Positions 25,901 through 37,000 of a DNA stretch of 64,000 nucleotides are shown piece by piece (position 1 is the first letter of the stretch; each line of letters begins with the position of its first letter). Origin of the DNA: Reticulitermes lucifugus (lineage: Eukaryota > Arthropoda > Insecta > Blattodea > Rhinotermitidae); assembly GCA_026260175.1 (NCBI GenBank), contig JAKCWW010000248.1, positions 32,850-96,849 on the forward strand. Reading direction: 5' to 3'. The translations under genes were made by a program, and so were the position numbers. The notes under the pieces were generated by a model. It was not told where the DNA came from. It saw nothing but the letters and a program-made list of their open reading frames with translations, and ran no database searches.

Positions 25901-28900
25901 GCGAAGCGTCTGTAATTAAATGTTTTTTCATGATGGATATGAAATGTATAGTATATATGGCCTCCTATACAATGGGTACCGGGTCTCTTTCCCGGGGGTA
26001 AAGCGGCCGGGGCGTGAAGTTGACCACCCACCCTCATCTAGCGCCTAGGTTAAAGGAAGAGTAGAGCTATACCTCTACTATACCCGTTCTAGGGAGAACT
26101 TTACCTTTACAGTGTACAGTGACAGAGATTAGCCATATACTGTGAAATTCCTTCCTTTCATACTAAAATTCCTTTCCTTATATTTTAGTTTCTATTAAAA
26201 TTATCCTGTGTTTCTTATTTTGTGGTAAATATAAGCTCCTATTTTAATAATTTCGGCCTCATTTTCTTTACGTCTTGCTTTTGTCGTTTTTTGTTTCTCT
26301 TTTCTTCCCTGCATTCAAGATTTGTTTTTTACAGATCGCACCAAGTAAATATATAGTAAGAAGTTCAAATTTTCATCACTGATGACTTGGGTGAATTATG
26401 AGTGCACTCTTGCTGGGTGATTACATTACTGAAGTTTTTTGAGAACACAAGGCTTTGTGAAACTGACAGTAGGGACAATGAAAATGTGTTGTGATTAAAT
26501 TGTGCAGAAATAAGATTTGTGATTACAGGCACGGAATTGATGGGCGGAGCTGTCTGTTGAGAACAATTTGCGAAGTTGCAGAAACACCCTTACACCACAA
26601 TGGACTTGTCGGAGAACTGTTACACGTCATGCTTACGTGAGTCTGATTAATATTTTAATTATTATATGATAGAAAATTCTACTATTTGCATAATAAATCC
26701 CCCCATTCAAATGACATATCTGTACGCCGAATTCCATACAAGAATAATCCTTAAGCCTACAGAATGCGCACCTCATTATAATCAATTTTCGGAAAATAAG
26801 TTCTAAGATTTTAAAAGATACAGACTATGATTTTGCCTGTTGTTTTGTATGGGTGTGATATTTGGTGAGGGTGTTTGAGAATACGGTGCTGAGGAAACCG
26901 TTTGGGCCTAAGAGGTACGTGGTAACCGGGGAGTGGAAAAGACAGAATAAAGATGAGGTTTATGGTTTGTATTCTTTATCAAATATTGTTCGGGTGATGA
27001 AATAAAGAAAAAAAGAGAGGGGTGGGACATGTGGAACGTATGAGAAATAAAAGAGGTGCATACAGGGTTTTGATGGGGCGACCTGAGGGAAAAATACCAC
27101 TTGGAAGACCTAGGCGTAAATGGGAGGACAATATTTAAAGAAGTGCACAACTTATTCATTTGTCGGTATATAAATATAGAAAAGAAAATTTACAGCATGA
27201 CTAATATTGAATTTAAAGAAGTCTTAAGGAGGTGGAATGGTATTAACTGGATTGATTTGGCTCATGATAAGGAGAGGTAGCAGACTTTTATGAATGTGGT
27301 AATGAACCTCTGGATTTCATAAAATGCGGGGAATTTCTCGACTAGTTGAGAACCCCTTGGCTACTGAAGAAGGCCTTTGCTCCCTGTAGTTAGTTATGTT
27401 CTAAGCTTTATTTTGCTAAGTCCCTTTAATTAGCATTTTTTTGTTTGAATTATTTTTTCGTCCTAGATCGTCATATAAAATTTATAGTAACTTCCTACAA
27501 AAGTAGACTATATTATGAAACATTTGTAGGTGTGTGATGTTATCATTGCCAGTACATGTAAGGACCAAATATTTAATTTGGTGAGTTGTCGAGCAGATTT
27601 CTTATTTTCTTGATTGTGTTTAACTAAACACCCATAGAACGAGCAAATATTTATCTTTCTTTCACAGTTACGTATTTCAAGCAGACATCCTGAATGGTAC
27701 AAGTGCATCTGTACACTATGGAACACAACAGATACCGCGGTTTTGTGCAACACAGTGGGCAGAATAAAATTTTGCCTCACTGTTGAGCTAAGGACAGGAG
27801 AGCATATTACGACATTACCGAATTCGCAATGTTTTGCATGTAAAACAGAGCCCAAATGCTTAAGAGACAGCCTGGTAGCACTGTAGATAGGAGGTGCGAC
27901 ATCCTGAGAGACATGTCTCCCCTTGCGAACCGCAACCTACCCTTATAACTCATCTCAGTGTTTCCGGCAGGCCTTTCCTCTGAGACCTCTTATCAGAAGC
28001 AGCCTTCAGTTCAGGGATGATGATGATGCAGTCTATTTGGACTAACACTAATACATACTCTCTATCCTGTTGCTTCGTCCCTTTGGGTCACATTCAGAGA
28101 GACTATTGTTGTGGATAGTGTCCGTCGCCCTGAGATTTTCGGACACAACGTTTAGCAAATTGGATCTGTTTAACTTATAATTTGTACAAAACGAAAAGTT
28201 TCTACTCCATTGGACCCATTAGAATGAAATACCCTCGATCAGTGGACAGTTCAATAGGAAAATTATTTTCCTAATATCTGTCGATACAAACAGATTGAAA
28301 ATTCAGAACTTAGTGCTTGCAGAAAATAAAGACGATAGACAACATGCAGAACTACTGCGAAAACAAGCAGGTCTACTTGTCAAAATATTTAAATGTGTAT
28401 CTGCAATGAATAAGCTTTGACTTACAAAGCTAAATAGCAATCGAATCAAACAATCACACATTGCCTCTATTAATATTCATAACGTTTGTCACTACCACCA
28501 TCATGCAGCTGAAGGCATTAGCTCACTTGTTCACCAGATCCACTCCCTTTCTTTCAGCAATAAAGTCAAAGATCCTCCTCAGAATCTAGATCCATATATT
28601 TTGTAATTCTCTAAACATTTTTACCGCTGGACTGTGGAGATGAAGGCAGTACTTTCCTTCGAAATATCGGTAACTATTTGCCAGTCGACACGGCATAATA
28701 TGCTATAAGACGTGAAGTTCCATCAACACCGCAGCGATGACGCCAAATTAAGTAGCTTTTAAATTTTTCTGAAGGCATTTTTTCAAATTCAACATTAATT
28801 TTATTTAGTGAAGGGCCCCGCAGCAGATGCTACGAACGCACCGCAGCCTTGAAGGCTTATTGTGCGACCCTATGATGAAGATGAGGTTTTTTTCTGCTTT

Positions 28901-29881
28901 TCCATTTTAATGGAGCACCGGTGGAATGAAATTGACAGGAGAAAACAGAAGTACTCGGAAAAAAACCTGTCCCAGTGCCACTTTGTCCACCACAAATCCC
29001 ACATGTGCAGACCCGGGATCGAACCAGGGCCTCCGCGGTAACAGATCGGCGACTAACCGCCTGAGCCATGGCACGGCCAATTCAACGTGTTGAATCCAGT
29101 CTTTTCTATAAGTAAACTAAAAAATTTCTTTTCCATAATACCTGTGATTTATTTCTTTATTTTGTCTGTTATTATACTTTCTCTGATTGTATGTTTCCGC
29201 TCGCCCTATCGTCCCGCTGATTGAGAGTGTCGCATTCTGATGATATAACTATAACTTTGGAACACTTTCAGTGCCGGATGACGACGGAAATTACAGAGCA
29301 GAGTCCTCTTTGCTAATTTACTTCATAGCTGATCAAGCCATTAATCACCTTCTCAGAAGACCGATGCGTCCTTGTATTTTTCACCTGTGACCACAGTCGA
29401 AACTACTTCAAGCCACATGAATGCAGTCCAACCAAAAAATACCCTTCTTTAACATAAGACTATATTTTAATACCATTACTGACTAGTTACTGACCCTTCG
29501 AAGGAGCACATTATCTCCAAAACTTCGAGTTTATTTAGCAGTCTGCATGGCGTAATACCGCCTAAGATTCCAGTCCCCAGTCTCGCAACATTCATGTCGA
29601 TTATTTAACTTCACTGCACAGTTTACCCACTCAATTTTTTTTCCTCTACCAGTATTACTTTATGACATATGCCCCATTCACAAAATTATTAATGCAGTTT
29701 GGTAATTAAGTGTTTTATTGTCGACAGTCCGGGTTACGGATCTAACATGGAGGAAATCATCGAGGCTGATTACCACGAAGCACGTCGCCTTGGTGGGGAA
29801 GGAGGCGACTGTCACGAAGCCTACCCCACATGTCCTTTTGGGCACGGCCTGCTGGATCTCATATCTATGATCGACACGTAG
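22919..29881 (+). CDS. Gene D: DM4/DM12 family secreted protein, 4 coding exons, 189 aa
   Basis: Exons are 22919-23032, 23567-23760, 26529-26636 and 29728-29881; introns are 534, 2768 and 3091 bp, phases 0, 2 and 2. The leader is MPCLKDTVFIAALLSCYLRADA, then RKPR (24-27) before ALVYPKGGVCK. Exon 2 reads GIPVDLPKR, NFQFQY and an NVT sequon. Exon 3 has HGIDGRSCLLRTIC (104-117). Exon 4 has DYHEARRLG, GGDC (C167) and YPTC (C174), then GLLDLIS, ending at TAG. Intron 2 uses a GC donor (AG|gcgagt), where paralogue E has GT. Exon 1 is preceded by a good acceptor (tttgtttcag) one base before the ATG, so an upstream noncoding 5' exon is likely. Gene E is its closest paralogue. Family membership is clear; the function is unknown. 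Confidence 0.88.
24092..24124. repeat. Perfect 12-bp hairpin in gene D intron 2
   Basis: ACGTTTCAAAGG (24092-24103) and its exact reverse complement CCTTTGAAACGT (24113-24124) flank a 9-nt loop. It abuts the unclassified dispersed repeat at 24121-24182. Confidence 0.6.
24121..24182 (-). repeat. Unclassified dispersed repeat copy
   Basis: The segment 'gtaactatttaccagtcga' plus 'gtgtaacatcccac' recurs, in either orientation and with changes, at 28660-28735, 39299-39350 and 46849-46895. I cannot assign the family. Confidence 0.5.
25959..26112 (+). mobile_element. 5'-truncated SINE (family 1) in gene D intron 2
   Basis: Only the body and tail remain, but they are close to the family consensus: 'acaatgggtaccgggtctc', 'taaagcggccggggcgtga', and an 'aactttacctttac' tail. 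It lies about 415 bp upstream of exon 3. Low divergence suggests a younger copy. Confidence 0.75.
26817..27400 (+). mobile_element. LINE (non-LTR retrotransposon) 3' fragment in gene D intron 3
   Basis: Translated pieces give ILPVVLYGCD, RVFENTVLRKPFGPKR, VTGEW and GRPRRKWEDNI-like blocks. These match the C-terminal tail of a non-LTR retrotransposon reverse-transcriptase polyprotein that is abundant in cockroaches and termites (from memory; I cannot name the clade safely). A 3' UTR with 'aaatgcggggaatttctcg' and 'cctttgctccctgtagttag' follows. The frame is broken and the element is 5'-truncated. Four other tails occur at 1612, 11030, 19024 and 37803. Confidence 0.75.
28660..28735 (-). repeat. 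Unclassified dispersed repeat copy in gene D intron 3
   Basis: 'ggtaactatttgccagtcga' followed by 'cacggcataatatgctataaga' is a further copy of the repeat seen at 24121 and, inverted, at 39299 and 46849. Confidence 0.5.
28830..29082 (-). mobile_element. tRNA-derived SINE (family 2) in gene D intron 3
   Basis: The minus strand begins GGCCGTGCCATGGCTCAGG, with A-box-like TGGCTCAGGCGG and B box GGTTCGATCCC. The body reads through 'gacaaagtggcactgggac' and 'ctcctgtcaatttcattcc', and the end has a short trinucleotide-rich part (GAAGATGA on the + strand). The head is nearly intact, so this is a relatively recent insertion. I recall the same SINE as common in cockroach and termite sequences. Confidence 0.8.
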
Positions 29882-29985
29882 TGCAGAGGGAAGACTTAAT
29901 TTTTGTGACTGCGCTCTTTTGAACACAGAACGTGGGAGGGTAGTTCCTTCTGCTTGGTTGCCCGAAGGCGCTACTGGTCTACCAA

Positions 29986-30098
29986 GTACTGAAGGTGGAT
30001 GGTGGCCACAAGTGAGGTAACAGTGTTTGGTACTAATAAGCTCTAGGTAAAACACTGTTAGTAGGCAAGGCCTGGAAGCTGCCATCCACCTTCCGTAC
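29986..30098. repeat. Inverted repeat in the 3' flank of gene D
   Basis: The left arm GTACTGAAGGTGGATGG and the right arm CCATCCACCTTCCGTAC are complementary with one mismatch. Complementarity resumes further in (AACAGTGTTT / AAACACTGTT). It begins 105 bp after the gene D stop, so it may be in the 3' UTR; otherwise it is a small fold-back element. Confidence 0.65.
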
Positions 30099-32008
30099 TC
30101 ATATGACAGAGGACCTGAGAAGCTCGCGAGTAATTTTCTGTAATCCAAGAATTTGTGTACTCCTCTAAATCGCACCTCTGACTGATGAAGACATAACAAA
30201 ATATATTGGACTATACAAATTCTCATAGTAAATAATACTTATCTGTAATAAGTTTTCATTGCCAAAGATTTCCCTTAAACAACACAAGAAAGGGAATTAC
30301 TTCTTTCTTTAACACAAGCTTTTAATAAACCGTTACTTAATGCTTGTAAACGTGTACATTAATACTTAAGTATTAATAATCTTCATAAAGAGTGCAAAGA
30401 GTTATATTAAGCTTTAACCCTTTAACTCGCACTTGACGTTAGTACTCCAAAGTATGAAGGAAGAAAGGTGTTCAAAAAAGTGGAATTTCAGTGAAGTGCA
30501 GACAAAACGGAGACCCTGTAGGGCTCGTTAAATGTGAATTTGTAGAAAGGTAATGGAAACTGCAGTTTGTATGGGAGAAAATAAGATGGACGAAAGTAAA
30601 GGGGCTTGTTTTTCCCCAGACAAAACACGGATCTGTATCAAATTTTAAATACAAGAATACATGCCATTTCATAGAATGTACATCAGTGCTGCTACAGACA
30701 CAGTTTTCTTTGTTTCTGATTTCGTTATTTATAGTGTACTTAAAGATGCTATCAGTATTTAGATGATACAGCATTTGTGTTGGATTGTGAGTATGAAGGT
30801 GGAACACTGGGAGATGCAAATTGACAGGGGAAAACCGAATCATTTGGAAAAAATTTTAGTTCACGAAAATGGAGAAACAAATTTTTAAATTCCTTCGGTA
30901 ATTTTTTGTATAAGAAATTTATTTCTAAACAAATTCAAAACTTTTTGCAGCTTTTACATCCGTGCCACCATGTACAGTCCTACTATTAAGTATAGTTAAA
31001 TAATAATCATATTATGCTCATGTCATTTTTATCTGCCATTTTACCTGTGTTTTGTAATGTGTCCTTTTAATTGATTAAACTCCTTTCGCCCTGTTGATAG
31101 AAGGGACAAAGTAATTGAAGAATACTAATTACTTTTAAAAGGCATATTTTACTTAGAGCCTTCTTACATTTCTCTACGTATCTATCGATCATATTTTGTC
31201 GCTTCAACTTCCAATCTTCGCTTTTCCTTGTCCCAGCTTCTTAAGCTGTGGAAAGGAGTAGTAATTAAGTTAGGTTCTAAAATCTGTGATGTGGAAGTAG
31301 GGACACTGTGTTGTTCAAGGTGAAAATAATTAGCCGCATATCGCAGTAGGTAGTAATTAATGCATTTATTTAATTCTGTAAGTAAAATAATGTTTTCATA
31401 ATTATAGTAACGAGGAATTTAAATGAATTGGTACGGTCATTTTCAAGACGTGTTTGCAAAGAAGTTGCTTTTAGAGCCAATAATGTCGAAAGTCATTTAG
31501 AAAAATCATATCTCTTATGTGCACAACACTTCTTTGAGGTCACTTTTACTAGGCATACCTAAACGGCCGTGAGTACGGGTACCGGACAGCGCAATATCCC
31601 TTCTCTTTCTCGTTCTATCTGTAGTGACAGGTGTTCTAACGTATGGTGCGTATTCCTATTAAATATCTAATAATCATATATAAATATCGAAATTTAGAAT
31701 GACTTCATAAAACTTTAACATCACTTTTGAATCTAGAAGCATTTCGATATTTAAAGTATGTGAAACTGTAACACTGATTAACCAACCGTCTGAAAGGCTG
31801 AATCAGGCACTTTTAAAAATTCAATTCAATTGTAACAAAGTTGGAATTTGGAATGGACGATCATATATATTTTAACAATCCTTCCTAAGCTTGCATGTAG
31901 AAACTGACGAAAGAAACCTTAAGGCACACTAAAGATGGCCAATAATTCGTCATAGTTTCTGATTCCCTTCTGAGTACAAACATACATTTAACGGTTACAG
32001 ATACGCCG

Positions 32009-32205
32009 TCGCTCTTCTGGGATGTTACGCAGCGTAGGTTAGTAGATTGTTACCGATGCGTTGAGACATTCTATACGTCTCATTTTCAAGGGTCAAGGAT
32101 CGCAAAAAAATCTTTTTGGAGTGTTTAACCCTTGAAGGTGGGACGACAGGGCGTCCAGAAATATCGATGAAGTTACCATTCTAAGCCACCCAGCATCCCA
32201 GAAGA
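32009..32205. repeat. Fold-back element with 16-bp inverted ends
   Basis: TCGCTCTTCTGGGATG near 32009 and CATCCCAGAAGAGCGA near 32190 are exact reverse complements about 180 bp apart. The left inner flank resembles the dispersed 'ctgggatgttacgcc' repeat, so it may be two inverted copies of that family. Confidence 0.6.
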
Positions 32206-32423
32206 GCGAAGACCTCAACTGCACAGCGGCGGAAGCCTGAAATCTCTAACAGCTAAGCAGTCAATAAATTACTGGCCACTTCCGGACCCTCAAAATTCAT
32301 TACTGTGATCAAAGGAGACAGATAAAATTAAGTCCATACTGAGATAACCTTTTTTATTATTCATTTTTATAATAATAATAAAGGCCTTTTGGCTGGTGTC
32401 AGCACATTAATAATAAATATTGG

Positions 32424-32424
32424 A

Positions 32425-32461
<37 letters not shown>
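32424..32461. repeat. (ATT)n microsatellite
   Basis: About twelve consecutive ATT units, intergenic. Confidence 0.9.
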
Positions 32462-32462
<1 letters not shown>

Positions 32463-34025
32463 GTGGGTCGAAGCTTGAACGTTTTAGGGTTCTCTTCCTT
32501 TAGGTTTTCCGACTCAAATTCAACAAATTGCAGAGGCCCTGTGTTTGGCCTCTATATAGTTTATCGCATATATGTGAAGAGTAAATGTCACATTACGGCT
32601 TATGCATGTGTCCATCAATTTCTCAGCGAGAACGATCTTGAAATGTCACAACCTAAAACTTATGTCTGGCGATTATTACATTCAGTGCTTGATTTACGTC
32701 CCACACAACTGAAAGCAGAGCCTGAAATGTGCCTCGTTCGATGTTTGTTGAAACCATATACACAGTCAACAGTGGAAGATTGAAGGTTGTATGGTAATTG
32801 AAAGTGAACTGTGAAGTTAAACTGACACAACTGAACAGCCGCTGAGTCGCTGAGGGTAAAGTGCATTGCACTTCACGTTGTTTGCTGCATTCCGAAACAG
32901 GGAAAATACACGTGTTACAACAGCTCAGCTTTACTCTTCACAGCAAGCTAGAAGATAATGTGGTATGTGTTTAGTTAATTGACCTTACGCCTAAATTATT
33001 ACCATTTCTCCTCGGCAAATAATCATAGTAGCGATAAACGTTATTACCATTTGACGACTTGGTACAGAACCTGACAACTTCAAGAGATTCTATCGGGTAA
33101 TTAAGCATTTAGTGTCTAGTGGCTACTTTGTTTGTCACCAGGTTTAACATTAAGAAACTAATCTTTTTACTTACACAGTGAATTTTTGTGTTTTATATGG
33201 TTTAAAAACAGCTATATTATTTCCCTATATGACACTGAACGACTTTTGTTTGTAATGGGGACTGAAGGTGTTTTCTGTTGAGTACAAGCTAAATCTTTAA
33301 ATATGATTCACATTAATCTTACACTTTTAAGAGTTAATCTAACTTAAATTCCATGTGATGTATGCAACAGCATATTTGCCACAGCTGTGAGATATAAGTT
33401 ATCTCGAAAATGTCTATTAAAATGTTTGTCTTTTGGGATATGACGCCGTGCAGTTTGGTAGATAGGTACCACTTTTTTAAAAGTGTTATGTATTAAATTA
33501 CACAGTGTCACATTACATATAGAGTGCAATCTTAATATGACTATTACTAAAATAGGTGAATGACGACATATGTTTGTGTCATTTATTAAAAATTGATATT
33601 ACGTTTTTAAAGCACAGAGCTTACTCTACAAATTGCCTACTTTAACACCAAGACCACATTTTTCCCGTGCAATATACATGCGTTTGTAATGGTTCTCAAA
33701 CTATAGCCTACTTCAATTATTTTTCAAAACAGCCTTAACAGATTGTTCTTTGTAACTAAAAATCAGTCTGAAGTAAACCGGCATCTTTATATACGGCCTA
33801 TTGTTTACATGCTGTTGATGTTTCTCAGGCTTTAACTTCTACATGTTTTTGTCTAAACAAACTGATAACATATGATTTATACGAATGTTGGTACCAGATA
33901 TCAAGCATGAGTTAGTGGAAATTTGAAATTGTACGGTATTTAAATATCCGATTATATACCCAACGTAGAGCCAAAATAAATACACCGTATTCCACATACA
34001 TTAACATGCTTTGACTTTGCTGTAG

Positions 34026-37000
34026 GAGTTCTCCTTCAAAAGAAATAGTGTTTCTGACACTAATGTTACACTGCTGGTTGCCTGTGAATCCTCATCGGGA
34101 CGAACGCGCATTAATTTACCCCAAAGGTGCTACGTACAAGGTAAGAAATAAATACTTAAATTGAAACTTAGGTTACAACATTGCCACCAAATTCATCTTC
34201 CAAAGTAAAATGCAGAAAATGTTTATCTCTAATGTCTAAGTTTTGCTGTCTAAATAATAACACAAGCGTAAACAAATGCCTAAAGAAAGAAAGTTTGATT
34301 TCAATGGAGGTGTAAAATAACTTGATTGGTCAAATTAATTTGCACAACGACCACCTATATTATATTGGATCGATGCCGGGGTTTTATACTACTACTGCTT
34401 CATATATATACATATAAGTAAAACCTTTACAGTTGATTCCTTGTCTCACTTTTTTAAACATTACTTTTTAATTATTTTTCAAAATTCATTTTTCCTTCAT
34501 TTTTATAATGACTTCGGCAACATTTTAAGAGTTACTTAATTTTAACAATTCATTTAGACTATATACATGCAAAATTTATAATTGTTATATACATTTGCAA
34601 TGTATTCACTCATGTAAATGGGGAAATCTCCTACCAGCAACATATGGGGTTTCCAGGTTACAGTTTTTGTTATGGCCTGATGATGGCTCTTTTATGAGCA
34701 GAAACTAGTTGCCAATAAAATGACTTGTTGGGTCAGATTGAAGAATTAAATAAAATATATACTTATGATCGATAAGCCTAAGGGGATATCTTATACGAAA
34801 ATTATTTGTGAAATTTAATTTTAGTTAAAGTGTTTTGAAGCCATTTATTTTATCACCTGAAAGATTAAATATTCCTCTTGTTTAAAGGGCTAAAGTAATT
34901 AGTCTTGAGTGGCGGCTAACTCAATATTACGAAAAGCAGGAGCGCCTTTATCTGCGTTACGACAATGAAACAATAAAACGAAACCGCGTAAGCAAATGTG
35001 ACAAGCAGTTTTCAGTACATGCGTACGGTCAATACATACCTGTTGGGTGTTGCACTTCTACGGCCCCTGTATTCATTAAAGAAAGAAGTTTCATACGTAC
35101 GGCCCTTGTATGTTTCACTGGAGTTCTTCTTATACGACTTCTATGCATCTTCACGGATTTTCATGCATATGGTCTCCGTATATAGTTTCAGATTTGTGTC
35201 TATACGTTCCTGTTCGTCTATAGGGGATTTGTTCTTATACGGCCCCTGTTATTAGGTTTATGTGTTCACGGACTTGCATATCTTTACGGCCGTACACCTG
35301 CACGGCCCCTGTTTAATGTTACGGAGTTGTCGCCTCAGTCCGCATAATGACTAGGCTATGTGATCGACAAAGCTTTGTTCATTTCCCGGCCCCCAAAATA
35401 AATTTTCCTGTCTTTCAAATTGGCCAGACCGAATCAAGAGTCCAACTCAGCATTCTACCCAACGGGTACCTGGAGCTATTCTCAATAAGTTGTAATGGTC
35501 AAAGCTGAACCATGCAACTCACCTTTATTAATAAAGAATGCGTAGCGCTCTACATTCAAACTTCAATACGCCTTCACGGCGTGGTGCTTAATCAAGCACA
35601 GCGACAAATTTATCTTCGACTTTTATGCACGTGCACAGACGCTGAGTGACTGTGGCTCTTTAGTAGCTTACAGGAGACATTCTGTTTATTCTGCGGTTGA
35701 AGGCTGCAGCGCACCACCAAAGTCCTCTCCATTCACAATACATTTCTTTCGACGATCCTCTCTTAACCATATCTTGTTCTTTCTTCCAGTTTAACATAGG
35801 TATGGGGTTTCCCGTAGATCTGCCGCAGAAGATTTTGTCCTTTTCCATGAATTTCCAGTTCCAGTACGCAGAGCCTACAAACGTCACTGTAATAAAAGGC
35901 TTCCCAGAATTGAAGCGGTCTTTCCGGGAGACTATGGACAGGAGGTCATCTTACCTCGCACTGCAGAATGTCATGGATAGGTGAGTGTTAGAGCATCAAC
36001 TCACACACACACGTTTATAAGGTTCGCTATTCTTTTATTGGTTTATTAAAATCTCCCAACTTTTAATATCACTCAGCTTTGCGCCGACAAATCTGTCCAT
36101 ATATATCCGTGTTGCCCGGAAAACTTCGCCAAGCAAGGCTTCGGAAACTAATACTGTTTCTTTCATCAGGTAAGATGATAACGTAAGATGGTCTAGGTTT
36201 AGGTCTGGTGTTTCCAGGCGTGCATTCGGAATAGAAGAAGGAAGCAAAACGAATTTCCGGAACGTCGTACGTCGAAAAACTGGATAAATGAAAGACGTCT
36301 AAAGTGGGTGTCAAAATGACTGTTACACATCATATTAAGATACACTCTTACCTATTTTAACATTAGACTGTGTGCCCCTGAAGACGAAGACAAGACGATT
36401 ATTCGAAACGAGCCGCCATGACGCAACGACCCAGAAACTTGAGATTTCAGCACCGCCTCTCGGACAACCACAAATCTCGCATAGAACTTGTCTGACCCTG
36501 TTCCATATACATTAGTCTGTACGTCTTGTGAAAATATTTTTCTTGATTAATTGCATTAACGATTAATACAAGTTAATGTACTGATGGTGAATTATTGGCT
36601 AATTAACACACCATATCCGCGCGGTAACTATACACACCACCACATTCAACATTACAGACTCGGCATTTTGCGAATTCAGAGCATTTATATATCCCTTTTG
36701 ACGTCCAAAAAAAACAGAGATTACTTCCCTGAACATAATTAACGCAATGGTTTTATAATGATCAGGCAAAATGTTTTTTTTTGTGAGACAGGGACCGAAT
36801 CTCTAAGTATAAATTAGATTTCTGTTCTTTAAAAGTTTAAAAATGTTAACAGCTTGACAGCCAATATTAACTACAGCATGACTATGTCTATTTACTGTCC
36901 ATGTTCCTTCTACTTCGTCACTGATATTTGTAGGTAGTCAGACTTTGCTTTGCCTGATAGCTGTTAGGCAATTTTCAAATAAAATAATAAATAATTTGTG

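Larger units (their letters stand above)
29882..34025. other. Intergenic spacer D-E
   Basis: 4.1 kb containing a palindromic segment just downstream of gene D (29986-30098), a fold-back repeat (32009-32205) and an (ATT)n microsatellite (32424-32461). If gene E has an upstream 5' exon, as its exon 1 acceptor suggests, it should lie here; I could not identify it. No other gene was recognised. Confidence 0.5.

Noticed and set aside
27508-27855. Minus-strand open frame of 115 codons in gene D intron 3
   Set aside because: No domain or homologue recognised; it is next to a LINE fragment and is consistent with chance.
29678-30226. Minus-strand open frame of 182 codons
   Set aside because: It runs antisense across gene D exon 4 and the downstream inverted repeat. 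It shows no family motif, and its length is explained by the codon use of the real exon opposite.
30472-30843. Minus-strand open frame of 123 codons
   Set aside because: Low-complexity His/Phe/Ser-rich translation without a motif, in AT-rich spacer, with no splice context.
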